Shown one piece after another: positions 31,455 to 41,310 of a DNA stretch of 64,000 bases (positions within the stretch are counted from its first letter, which is position 1; the number at the start of each line of letters is the position of its first letter). The DNA comes from Chrysaora quinquecirrha (Eukaryota; Cnidaria; Scyphozoa; Semaeostomeae; Pelagiidae). Under the pieces are notes generated by a model. That model was not told where the DNA came from. It did no database searches and saw nothing but the letters and a program-made list of their open reading frames with translations. Where the stretch lies: the NCBI GenBank assembly GCA_014526335.1, contig JACTAT010000045.1, positions 1,300,532 through 1,364,531 of the forward strand. Direction: 5' to 3'. The position numbers and the translations under genes are program-made.

Positions 31455-32093
31455 CTAACACTGCAGAGGGGTTACCATTACAGCCGACTCATGGAATTCA
31501 AAAACACAACGAGACTGACGGTGTAAGATTAAGGAGACATGACGGTTTTCTTCTGTATTTCCTTTTATATATATATATATATATATATATTTGTAGGTTA
31601 ACAAAAACGTATACGAAAGGGAGGCTTCAAGTATATAATGATGATTTGTGATATAATTGCCTAAGCTTTTCAAATTGGGTATGTCTAGGGGATAGTCCCC
31701 AGCCAAGCCAAGGTTGGTGTATTCAAGATCCTTTAGTTTTGATAGGCCTACGAGTCCTGTCTTCGGTTTCCACTGTGTCTCAGAGCCTGACTGTAGACAA
31801 TGACATTCCGCAACGTTTCTGATCACAGGACGTCGTGTACAAGAGGTCACATGGAGCATTGAAACAGTTGATTTTGGATTTTGGTGTTGATAGGTTACAG
31901 AGGTCCCAATATCAGCCATGTTTTCAGTGGTTTCTAAGAAATTTATTCTAGTTGGATTGTACGTATCTTCGAAACTTATCGTGTTGTGGAAATTTGTCGG
32001 TCTCACAAAAAGGACAAGAGAATATATGCCCGCCTGCACAACCACCTTTTCCTGTGTTTTTAGGCAGCGTGTAGAGAAGTGGTGTTCTACCAC
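31455..32093 (-). CDS. Unrecognised ORF, 212 codons, crossing an AT microsatellite
   Basis: This is an unusually long open frame for this region. It reads MVEHHFSTRCLKTQEKVVVQ, later FEDTYNPTRINFLETTENM and VGLSKLKDLEYTNLGLAGDY, then a YIYIYIYI stretch encoded by an (AT)n run at 31,566-31,590. The part before the microsatellite looks protein-like; the part after it is doubtful. No known domain was recognised. It could be a host exon or a remnant of an unidentified element. Confidence 0.3.
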   Translation of the reverse strand: MVEHHFSTRCLKTQEKVVVQAGIYSLVLFVRPTNFHNTISFEDTYNPTRINFLETTENMADIGTSVTYQHQNPKSTVSMLHVTSCTRRPVIRNVAECHCLQSGSETQWKPKTGLVGLSKLKDLEYTNLGLAGDYPLDIPNLKSLGNYITNHHYILEASLSYTFLLTYKYIYIYIYIKGNTEENRHVSLILHRQSRCVFEFHESAVMVTPLQC

Positions 32094-32704
32094 CTGAATT
32101 TGGTAACATATAAAGGGAGATCAAAAGAATTTTAATCAATGAATCACTGTGAACGTAATATGCTAGAAATGTAGCTACTAAGGAGACGTTTCTGCTGCGT
32201 TATTTTTGGCTGTTCTTTTAATATTTAACCTTATGCTTGTTATAGGCCTTTTTGAAGTACAACTATTTGGGCTATCGGCAATTTCACCTTTAAAAACTTT
32301 GTATAAAGGTTATTACATAGAAATAATTTATCTAAGTGTTTCGTTATCGTCCATCTCTGGTTCCATTTTTGAATGAAGGTTATTAGTTTCTGATTAGTAC
32401 AAAACCTCAAAACTGCGATAAACAGCGGAAACATTCGCGGGCATAGTAAAGGTTATTTTATATTACATAGAAACAATATCGTTATCGTCCGGTATCGAAG
32501 AATTAAGCGTTTGTGTGATATTTTGTCAAATTAGGACGAGATTAATTATGAGATGTTGGAGAAATGAGGAAAGAAAAACTACGAGTCTATGACAAAAAGC
32601 AAAACAAGAACAATCTCACCGCGTTTCATCATTCACTGGCTTCCCAACACTTTTGAACAGCTTTCACCGGACTGACGGCAGCGATAGCAACGACAACGAT
32701 AGCA
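32094..32704. other. Spacer, nothing recognised
   Basis: AT-rich sequence with a loosely repeated string near 32,320-32,360 and 32,450-32,490 (TTACATAGAAA(T/C)AAT, GTTATCGTCC). No gene is supported. Confidence 0.5.
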
Positions 32705-33110
32705 AGAAATTTTGTGAATCAAGACCAGTTATCTTATCGGTGGTTGAATTCCGAATGAACCTCACTTCGAGAAAACACTGCTAAATACGTAGAAGGATTT
32801 CCTGGAGATCAGCCAGATTCCATAGGGATTTCTAGACAGACAGGCTTTTGTACAGGAAACCTCACAGATACTCACGGCGAGTGGCACGTTAACGGTTATA
32901 AATATAGCCTTAATCATCCCCTGACCTCCTTTGACCTGGAAGGCACCCAGCATCATACTTATACCGACAACAACGGGATTAGAGAAGAAAAAGACATTGC
33001 AAGGCCCTCTGTTCATTCAAACTTAAGTTGAGCCTACTTTCTTAGCATAATTATAACAGTTTCTTTCGCCATTAACGGTGCTTAAATTAGAAATTTAACC
33101 ATCATTTAAT
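32705..33110 (+). repeat. 405-bp dispersed repeat, second copy
   Basis: The partner of 26,917-27,321, about 5.8 kb away in the same orientation, with only a few differences. It ends 24 bp before the ATG of the ORF at 33,135. Confidence 0.85.
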
Positions 33111-33134
33111 CCCAGACCTTAACTCAACTCCCAA

Positions 33135-33461
33135 ATGTCTGCTGTCGTGGAGCTTGGAGCAGCATTGTTCTCCATGGGCATCAATTTCAAGGTTGCTCAG
33201 GCCCTTGTCAGTTCTCCAGATGAATACGCCAACAGGCTATCACTTGAACCAAATCCAGACCCAAAATTCAAAACATCAGAAAACCTCAATGACCTTATCC
33301 CACTACTACACCAAACGAAAAATATCCCTGCACAAGAAGACAACTCGGACATTGCTCACCTTTTGCGAATGCTCAACAGCCGCACTCCAGCTTCCACACA
33401 AGAGACATCAGTAGGTTGCAAACGAGTGGCTCTACTATCAGGTGGCTCCTACTATCAGTGA
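33135..33461 (+). CDS. Small ORF, 108 residues, related to the split gene at 21-23.6 kb
   Basis: It starts MSAVVELGAALFSMGINFKV and continues VSSPDEYANRLSLEPNPDPK and an acidic linker (AQEDNSDIAHLLRML). It shares order and motifs with the interrupted gene at 21,150-23,600: a hydrophobic GALF/Y..GIN helix, a PDxKFK turn, a leucine-rich helix, then acidic sequence. The last 15 residues look unrelated, so the original C-terminus is probably lost. It lies upstream of the heat-shock-type promoter of Polinton copy 2. Whether it belongs to the element is uncertain. Confidence 0.45.
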   Translation: MSAVVELGAALFSMGINFKVAQALVSSPDEYANRLSLEPNPDPKFKTSENLNDLIPLLHQTKNIPAQEDNSDIAHLLRMLNSRTPASTQETSVGCKRVALLSGGSYYQ

Positions 33462-33499
33462 CGTCATTAGTGACGTCATCAGATCGCGCTATAGCGCGA
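33459..33499. promoter_or_regulatory. Paired CRE/ATF sites and a 16-bp palindrome
   Basis: Two perfect TGACGTCA octamers (33,459-33,466 and 33,471-33,478) lie 12 bp apart. The perfect palindrome TCGCGCTATAGCGCGA follows (33,484-33,499). A diverged second copy of the palindrome and the following GTTTCTCCAACCTC string lies at about 33,585-33,625. This sits about 180 bp outside the heat-shock-element block. Copy 3 lacks it because its homology starts at about 55,057. Confidence 0.6.
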
Positions 33500-33673
33500 C
33501 GGTTTTTATGGATGTTGGTTTCTCCAACCTCGTTTTCAAGAGTCCCAGATCCTAGCGCACGCAGCTCATACTACCAATAACATCATTAGATCGCGCTATA
33601 GTGCGGCGAGTTTCTCCAACCTCAAGAGTTCCTTGCATGAAACCGCTAGTCTCGTTTCCGATTTAACAATCTA

Positions 33674-33696
33674 GAAGTTTCCAGAATGTTCCAGAA
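33674..33696. promoter_or_regulatory. Heat-shock element 1: five perfect pentamers
   Basis: GAA-TTC-GAA-TTC-GAA with exactly two bases between triplets (GAAgtTTCcaGAAtgTTCca then GAA). Confidence 0.85.
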
Positions 33697-33728
33697 CGTC
33701 CCTAAGAATCCTCTTATCTGATTGGTTA

Positions 33729-33761
33729 GAACTTTCCAGAACTTTCGAGAACTTTCTAGAA
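33729..33761. promoter_or_regulatory. Heat-shock element 2: seven perfect pentamers
   Basis: Seven alternating GAA/TTC triplets without a single mismatch over 33 bp (GAActTTCcaGAActTTC and onward to GAA at 33,759-33,761). Confidence 0.88.
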
Positions 33762-33866
33762 ATCCTACAATCTGATTAATTATGATGGCGTAATAATAAT
33801 TCGAACGGGACGTTCGAATGGTTTATGAAATAAAATAACATAATAATCCTACAATCTGTTCTGTTG

Positions 33867-33909
33867 GAACTTTCTAGAAGTTTCCAGAAAGTTCCATAAG
33901 ATTCTAGAA
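33867..33909. promoter_or_regulatory. Heat-shock element 3: nine pentamers, one imperfect
   Basis: Alternating GAA/TTC over 43 bp; only the seventh triplet (TAA at 33,897-33,899) departs from consensus. It lies about 60 bp upstream of the TATA box. Confidence 0.85.
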
Positions 33910-34015
33910 ATGAGAAATCCTGCAATCTGATTGGTTAATAATTCGAACGTCTCGTTCGATCGATCGATCTATAAAATCGAGCGTAAGACGAAATCAGTTC
34001 AGTTAGAAATTAATC

Positions 34016-36157
34016 ATGAAGAGGTCACACGAAGAAGAGAGCTCAGCTGCTAATAATAGTAAGCGAAGAAAAATCGCTTGTGATGTATGTGGAAATTGTT
34101 TGACAGAATGTTAAATCTTGCATCACATAAGCGAACAGCACATGATATACGCCCGTCAGCAGCAGAACAAAAGAAATTGGTTGGCGAAGGTAAGAACATG
34201 AACAAGATGGATAAGAAAGCATTCAGAATATATATCAAAGAAGAAGATATCAAAGACTGGGCAAGAATCACACAGCATACTATTCGAGAAATTAAAGAAG
34301 AATTGCCAGGTCACAAGCAAGGGATGAAGTATTATGTCACTATCGATGCCGAATTTAAAAAGTATGGTGATAAGCTTATCGTTACAGAACCACCACCCAC
34401 ATTCAGAACCACCGTGCAGACGCTTCTATGGTCAGAGTATGACGTTGCTGAAGATCAGATAGTTGAAGCTATCAACATACTGCGAGATAAGGTTGATGAA
34501 TTCTTGGAGAATGGAAGTGGTTGGATATTTACAAAGTTTACCCAACTACAAGTGAAGATATTTGATTATGATGCAATTCGTGGTGGAAAGTATTTGCAAC
34601 TGCCAACATACATAAAAAACAAGAAGGCTGTTCTCAATGTACAGAATAGTGACGATAAATGTTTCATCTGGGCAATTCTATCCGTCTACATCCACGATCG
34701 CAGAATCCAGAGAGAGCCGCACCATACTGGCGATACTTAGGTGAACTTAACTGTGAAGGATTGTCATATCCAGTAAAAGCATCCGATAAAAGATGATTGA
34801 TACATTTGAAATAAACAACAACATTTCAATCAATATCTATATGGATGAAGATGGCGAAATTGTGCCAGTAAGAATAACTGAAAATAAACGTGAAAAACAT
34901 GTGCATTTGTTATTGGTATTGAATGACGATGGTGAGAGCCACTATTGCTGGATAAAGGACTTGAGTTGTCTTTTAGCAGGTCGAGATGGTCACAAACGTG
35001 CTGGAAAACGTTTTTACTGTCCTCTATGCTTATTGTCATGTAGAACTCTAGAAAATTTGGAAAGGCATGAAAAGCTATGTAAGACTCCTCGAGCTGTTGA
35101 ATATCCTCAAGATACAGAATTAAAGTTTGAACATTTCAAACATCAGAGCTTGCTACCATTTATCATCTATGCAGATACTGAATCCATTCTGGAAAGCTCA
35201 AACAAAAGAGCTGCTTATCAAGAACACAAGCCGATCAGTTATTGCATTTATATCAAATCAATCGATGATAGATGGCAACAACCGTTGGAATGCTATACTG
35301 GTGAAGACTGCATGGAGGTGTTGATGAATCGTCTAGATGAATTGAATGAGGAAATCCGAGCAGTGTTCAAGAAAACCATGCCGATGATTATATTAACACC
35401 CGAAGAAAATGCAAGACATCATATGGCTACACACTGCTATTGCTGCAAGCAGCTATTTGATGGTAACAATAGAAGAAAAGTCAAAGATCATTGCCATGTA
35501 ACTGGTAGGTTTTCTGAAAATTCTGAAATTATTTGTTGGACTGTAAATTGCTTTATAGTTTTTCCTTGTTTACTTTGTGGAAGTAATTTTGTTTCTTTTC
35601 TTTTGTACAGGTGAATACAGAGCACCAGCTTGCAAGTATTGCAACTTCAAACATCTAGATATAATAGCAAACACTCACACGATCCCGATCGTCTTCCAAA
35701 ATCTCAAAGGGTATGACATGCATCATGTTCTGAAGAATTTTAAAGGTAGAAATACAAAGATCATCGCCAATTCGAAAGAAAAGATCATGACTGCACAGAT
35801 TGGTTCTCATACTGATGTGAATGAAGATGGTAAGGAAAGAAATATTCATGGGATCAAATACATTGACTCCTTTGCATTTCTGAGTACAAGTTTGGCAACA
35901 CTAGCAGGCAACCTACCGAAAGAACAATTTGTCTCTATCAAAGGTCACCTACATGATGAGATTACTCAACAGCAGTACCCTAGTGTACCGAGAAATGAAC
36001 AGGAAAGAGTTGCAGAATTGAAAAGAGAATGCCAAGGAATGTTTGAGCCTGGTGTAGCATGTAAAACCCGCTAAAAATGAAGATGTTCTAGATTATAGAA
36101 ATTGGAAAATACCATCAAGGAGAGATTTGACAGATGCTGAAGCTGAAGAAGGTGTTG
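34016..36157 (+). pseudogene. Polinton DNA polymerase B, copy 2, N-terminal half
   Basis: The N-terminal part has a C2H2 zinc finger (near 34,080-34,140), a second finger-like CPLC...HEKLC motif (about 35,020), an exonuclease-I-like IIYADTESI (about 35,165), and a Cys-rich CYCCKQLFDG...DHCHVTG block (about 35,440-35,504) that continues after an intron as EYRAPACKYC. Then comes an exonuclease-II-like LKGYDMHHVLK. Compared with copy 3, single bases are missing in homopolymers near 34,091, 34,682 and 34,788, giving frameshifts. The coding region stops at the inserted composite X (36,158). The C-terminal half resumes at 41,971. About 85 residues present in copy 1 are absent between the two halves. 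Confidence 0.85.
35505..35610 (+). other. Spliceosomal-type intron, 106 nt, in polymerase copy 2
   Basis: The boundary is CATGTAACTG|GTAGGT ... TTCTTTTGTACAG|GTGAATAC. The interior is T-rich with a strong polypyrimidine tract. Removing it keeps the reading frame through a conserved Cys/His motif, whereas read-through meets a TGA immediately after the acceptor. Copy 1 has contiguous coding sequence at this position (around 12,790). The identical intron occurs in copy 3 at 56,926-57,031. Confidence 0.85.
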
Positions 36158-36464
36158 TAATCTATCCTCACCGAATCCTATTCTCTTCCTTCCAATTGGC
36201 TAAGATATGGAGAGTGCGAAGGAGGCTTCGCTGTTTGAAGGGTAGAGAGTAGGCGAGACCGTCGCTGCGGGAGGAGTGAAGGGGCAGCTTATCTTATATT
36301 GCGAGTTGCTGAAGAAGGATGGCTAAATCACATGCATTGAGTTTTATAACCCAACAAATCCCCTTAGGAGGTCATTGCCTTGCTGAATGTATCCCCAGGG
36401 GGTCTTTAGATTGTCTTATCTTAGCCTCGTTACAAATTCAGAGATTTGCATCCGGTGAGAATAG
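36158..36464. mobile_element. Element X-s, 307 bp, short form
   Basis: It starts TAATCTATCCTCACCGAATC and ends GCATCCGGTGAGAATAG. The ends form an imperfect inverted repeat, CTATCCTCACCGAATCC against CTATTCTCACCGGATGC. It shares its first roughly 60 bp and last roughly 178 bp with X-l, so it looks like an internal-deletion derivative. TAAT flanks both sides. It carries a 49-codon frame (MAKSHALSFITQQIPLGGHC..., ATG at 36,319) that runs across the right end. Confidence 0.6.
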
Positions 36465-39261
36465 TAATCTATCCTCACCGAATCCTATTCTCTTCCTTCC
36501 GATTGGCTAAGATATGGAGAGTGCTCCGGAGGCAGCAGTATGATACAGGCAGAATACCCCAATATACTAAGATTACCGCAAGGGACAGCATAGGAAAAGA
36601 CACCTTATATCCATAACTCAAATAGAATAGGAGCATTAGAAAGTAGGGGTATTAGAAGTAGGGGTAAGAGAAAAATCCACATAGGGATAAGCCCGAAACC
36701 GAATAAGGATAGTAGAAAAGATAAAATGTGCCGTGATTAAAATCTCCAATATGTTGGAGTCCCTGTACAGTATCCAGCAGAGAAAGAAGACACAGCATTC
36801 ACAACGAAAAAATCTTATACTAAAAATAACATTCTAAGAAACAATGTACGCCAGCAAAAATACATTACTCCAACTGAGAATCAGCATTCTGCCAGCAAAC
36901 ATTGGAATAGGAGCAAGCCAAACCTAGGAAAAGAAATGTTAGCTAGCTGGGAAATGGCCAGCTATGGAATTCTGCTGACAAGACATAAGGCTGAAAGAGA
37001 AAATGATGATGAAGTTTCGATCGGCATCAACTGGCTGTCGTGAAGGGTGTCAAGAGGAACTCACCGAATTCCTCAAGAAAATAAGAAGATAAAAGATAAC
37101 AAAACAAATTAATGGAACAAGATAAAAGTTAAGTAACGCGACTAAAAGGGTTGAAAGAAGTTACCCCCTTCTAAGGGGTTACAAAAATAGAGTAAAACCC
37201 CCGCGGAGGACGGATAAGATCGAAATGCACATGGCACTTTGCTCAGTAAAGTAGTAACAGACTGACATAAAAACAATATCAAGATGAAACGAGTTAACCC
37301 AATCCTTACGTAACCCTTAATAAAACCTAACTTGATTTAGCTTAATTAACCTAAGTTATCCGAACTTAATTTTACCTAACGTAATTAAACCTAGTTAACA
37401 GAAACCTTAGTAAGAACTGAATTGAAATAATTGTAGTAGACAGTTCAGCGAATACAAATGAAATCCTGCAAGACCTAAATGGAGCACATGAAATGAAATA
37501 CTACCTGATAAGGCAGTCTGGTTAGCGTATAAAGCTATGATGAATGATCAGACCTATCATTTGTATAAGGCCCTGGATGCTAAGTAAAAGAAAAGCAAGC
37601 GAATTTATAATACAAATCCAACGCGAAAACAATCAGTTAGGGGAATTTAGGTGAAACTATCCCTAACGATCATCCTATCTACTCTAAGCTACCGAACACA
37701 TTTTGCTGAATGCAAAGTTAAAGCAATAGGAATACAAGGTTATTGGTAATTAAACACATTGGATAAGGGATGCCCCAAGGAAATAATGAACCACCCAATA
37801 ATGGCAAATTCTGTCGTTTCTGTATAATTTGTTGTAGATGCCAGTACTGGATATATAACAACAAAATTTTTACACCTTTGTTAATACGACTAAGTTATGT
37901 TAGCGAAGTTTGTTGAGGCATAACAATTGAAAAGTAAAGGTTTGACATTGGAAAAGCATGCTTTACAAAATCCAGGGGAAGTACCAGTTAGGTTTTTACA
38001 AAGTAATATATTTTGGTAAAGCAATAAACAAAACAAAGTCCCCCTAATTCGAAACTAAGATAACATGAATCCTGGTTAGCAAAGGTAAACAATTTTAGTC
38101 AGTGACAGGTGGGAAAAAAGAAACCAATGTGCTAGAGGCACAATTCAACAATTGATTGGTGAGACAAACTAAAGCAATAATTGGTAAAAGGAAACAGAGT
38201 GACCCTGGGGGATAAGAAAAATCAAAAGTGAACTTAGATTAGGGCACAACAATAAAATGTATTCCAAACAACCTACCTAAACACCAAGTCCTGAGCAATA
38301 CATATGGAAATCAACCTAGTTTGTATATGTAGGTGTGATTCATATGATAAAACATAGACTCATATAAGGTGACTCTTTATGCAGCGTAAAAAAGAAAAAG
38401 CCTTGTATGAAACAAAGATAGGAAACTACACATGCCCTGTATAAAATGGTATGGAACTTATCAAGACCTCAATTGGTAGAAACTCCCTCCATAGCAAAAG
38501 GCAGGATATCTGATAGCAATAAAATTTAAAGCACTTTGTATCTTGACATGTAAAAAGGATTTCCGAGTGCCTGGGTTGGAATAAAAAACAGCTTCTGAAA
38601 AAATATGTTAAATACAAACACGGCATAAAAGCAAATATAGTGCAGAGATTAAATTGAAGAAAGCAAGAGGAGGTAAGAATTGATATTTGAATAGCAAATG
38701 AATGAGAAAAATCACCAACCCAGCCACTCAGACCGACAGTCAGAGACCGCGTATTAAGGCCTTTAGATAAGCCCCGAGTGGCTAAGAAGGAGGGAAGATG
38801 GAATTTAAGAGTGGAAAGAGGAATAAGAGAGTAGTAAAAAATATAACAAAATCACAAAATCTAATGAAAGACATCCTATAACAAATAAACTAATAAGAAA
38901 AAAGAAAAGCAAATGTTTCAATAAGAGAAAACTATTATCATAGGCAACCACAGGGATTAAATTGCAAAAGATGAAAAGAAGATGCTACGCCCCTGCAGAA
39001 CTATCATGGAATATCAGATCAAGTAAAGAAAATATCAGACAATTACATAAATATTACATACTAGTTATCAGCAAATCCACTAATTGATAGAGGTAAAGGA
39101 AGTGCATATAACAATGAAAAAATCAATCAATGAAAAATGAGATCCATTGCATAAACAACATGCAAAATAATATCATGAACTTAAGTATCAGATCAGTCAG
39201 AAAATTGTTGAGCATAAAAAGAAGAGCACATACTTTGTATCTTGACATGTAAAAAGGATAT

Positions 39262-39366
39262 CTGAGTGGCTGGGTTGGAATAAAAAACAGCTTCGGAAAA
39301 AATATGTGAATAGAAACTCATAAGTAGTATAAGCAAAGAGAAAATAAACCCAACCCAGCCACTCAG
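39262..39366. repeat. Perfect 17-bp inverted repeat in X-l
   Basis: CTGAGTGGCTGGGTTGG (39,262-39,278) is matched exactly in inverse at 39,350-39,366, leaving a 71-base loop. A less perfect version lies at about 38,563 and 38,709, inside the duplicated segment. The same pair recurs in copy 3 (about 60,365-60,470). Confidence 0.8.
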
Positions 39367-40054
39367 ACCAACAGTCAGAGACCGCGGATTAGAGCCTTTA
39401 GTTAAGCCCCCGAGTGACTGTGAAGGATGAAAAGATAGAAATTCGATAGCATGAGAAGAAAAAGAAAACATTATCAAAAGAAAGAAACATACAAACAGAT
39501 TCTAAAAGCAATTGCTACATATGACGTCATATTTTCATAAGAACTAAAAAGCCAATCGCAATAGTATCTGCAACGATATAAAAACCCTATTAATTCATAG
39601 AAGCAACCTATATTGTAGGGTAGCGATTAATAAAATCCAATATTCATTGCTGAGCCATAAGTAAGCAGAACTTAAGCTGCACAAAAGACAGCAATGGCAT
39701 CCCCACCAATTTAGTGGCAAAACCTCAAGAATAGAATGAATAAACTTTGAAAATGAGGCTCAATGGCCAACCATAAAAAGTTAAGAGAAATCATGGAAAT
39801 AATCTAACAGCATGAGGAGCCACAAGAAGATCAACTTTTGATAGTAAGCTTTTCTCAGGTTCATTGTTAAAGATGCAAGGCAAATAATTAACAATCAATT
39901 GTGTCAAAATATTTGATATGAGATTTTGATCGCAAGGCTGCTTTGGTCCACTGTCATGCAAGAAAAATCATTGAAAAAATCAATAACCTGACAGGGCTGC
40001 AAAAGTTTTGATAGTAAGAATTTTCAGGTCCACCATGAACATGCCAGAAAAATC

Positions 40055-41310
40055 ATTAAACAATCAATAAACTGATGGGGCCACATAATAACATTTTGAT
40101 TGTAAGCATTTTAGGTTCACCATCAACATGCAAGAAACAATTATTGCACAATCAATTAACTGATGGGGCCACATAATATTTCAATTGTAAGCATTTTCAG
40201 GTCCACCATCAACTGGCAAGAAACAAATATTGCACAATCAATAAACTGATGGGGCCACATAATAACATTTCGATTGTAAGCATTTTCAGGTCCACCATCA
40301 ACTGGCAAGAAACAATTAATTGCACAATCAATTAACTGATGGGGCCACATAATATTTCAATTGTAAGCATTTTCAGGTCCACCATCAACTGGCAAGAAAC
40401 AATTATTGTAAATCAATAAACTGATGGGGCCACATAATAACATTTCGATTATAAGCATTTTTAGGTCCACCATCAACATGCAAGAAACAAATATTGTAAA
40501 TCAATAAACTGATGGGGCCACATAATAACATTTCGATTATAAGCATTTTTAGGTCCACCATCAACATGCAAGAAACAATCATTGCACAATCAATAAACTG
40601 ACTGGGCCACATAATAACATTTCGATTATAAGCATTTTTAGGTCCACCATCAACATGCAAGAAACAATCATTGCACAATCAATAAACTGACTGGGCCACA
40701 TAATAACATTTTGATAATAAGCATTTTTAGGTCCACCATCAACATGCAAGAAACAATTATTGCACAATCAATAAACTGATGGGGCCACATAATAAAATTT
40801 TGATTGTAAGCATTTGTAGGTCCACCATCAAGATGCAAGAAACAATTGTTGCACAATCAATTAACTGATGGGGCCACATAATAAAATTTTGGTTATAAGC
40901 ATTTTTAGGTCCACCATCAACATGCAAGAAACAATTATTGCGCAATCAATAAACTGATGGGGCCACATAATAACATTTTGATTATAAGCATTTTTAGGTC
41001 CACCATCAACATGCAAGAAACATCAAGTGCGCAATCAATAAACTAATGGGGCCACATAATAAAATTTGAGATTGTAAGCATTTTTAGATCCAACATCAAC
41101 ATGCAAGAAACAATTATTGCACAATCAATAAACTGATGGGGCCACATAATAACATTTTGATTGTAAGCATTTTCAGGTCCACCATCAACTGGCAAGAAAA
41201 AATCATTGAACAATCAATAAACTGATGGGGCCACATAATATGAAGTTCTGATAGTCAGAATTTGTCAGGTTCACTGGCAAGATGCAAGAAAAATCATTGA
41301 ACAACAACCC
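40055..41310. repeat. 89-bp tandem repeat in X-l
   Basis: About fourteen units built from CAATCAATAAACTGATGGGG, CCACATAATAACATTT, GATTGTAAGCATTTTCAGGT and CCACCATCAACATGCAAGAA. The repeated minus-strand open frames (CFLHVDGGPKNAYN...) are an artefact of the unit length. The array recurs in copy 3 with slightly fewer or shifted units. Confidence 0.9.

Larger units (their letters stand above)
33640..34015 (+). promoter_or_regulatory. hsp70-like promoter at the left end of Polinton copy 2
   Basis: Three extended heat-shock elements (33,674-33,696; 33,729-33,761; 33,867-33,909) are interspersed with two CCAAT boxes in the form CTGATTGGTT (33,718-33,727 and 33,927-33,936). Two inverted repeats follow: ATTCGAACG-GGA-CGTTCGAAT (33,799-33,819) and a related one at 33,941-33,957. 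Then come a TATA box TATAAAA (33,970-33,976) and initiators TCAGTT (33,994 and 33,999; the second places A+1 at 34,001, 31 bp after the first T of TATA). The ATG of the polymerase gene is at 34,016. These are the parts and spacing expected of an RNA polymerase II heat-inducible promoter. Confidence 0.8.

Noticed and set aside
37310..37400. Interstitial telomeric repeat (CCTAA/TTAGG-like strings)
   Set aside because: The spacing is irregular and the hexamer is not repeated in tandem; it is a biased-composition stretch.
40156..40945. Series of Cys-rich small proteins on the minus strand
   Set aside because: The frames repeat every 89 bp with the tandem array; they are repeat artefacts.
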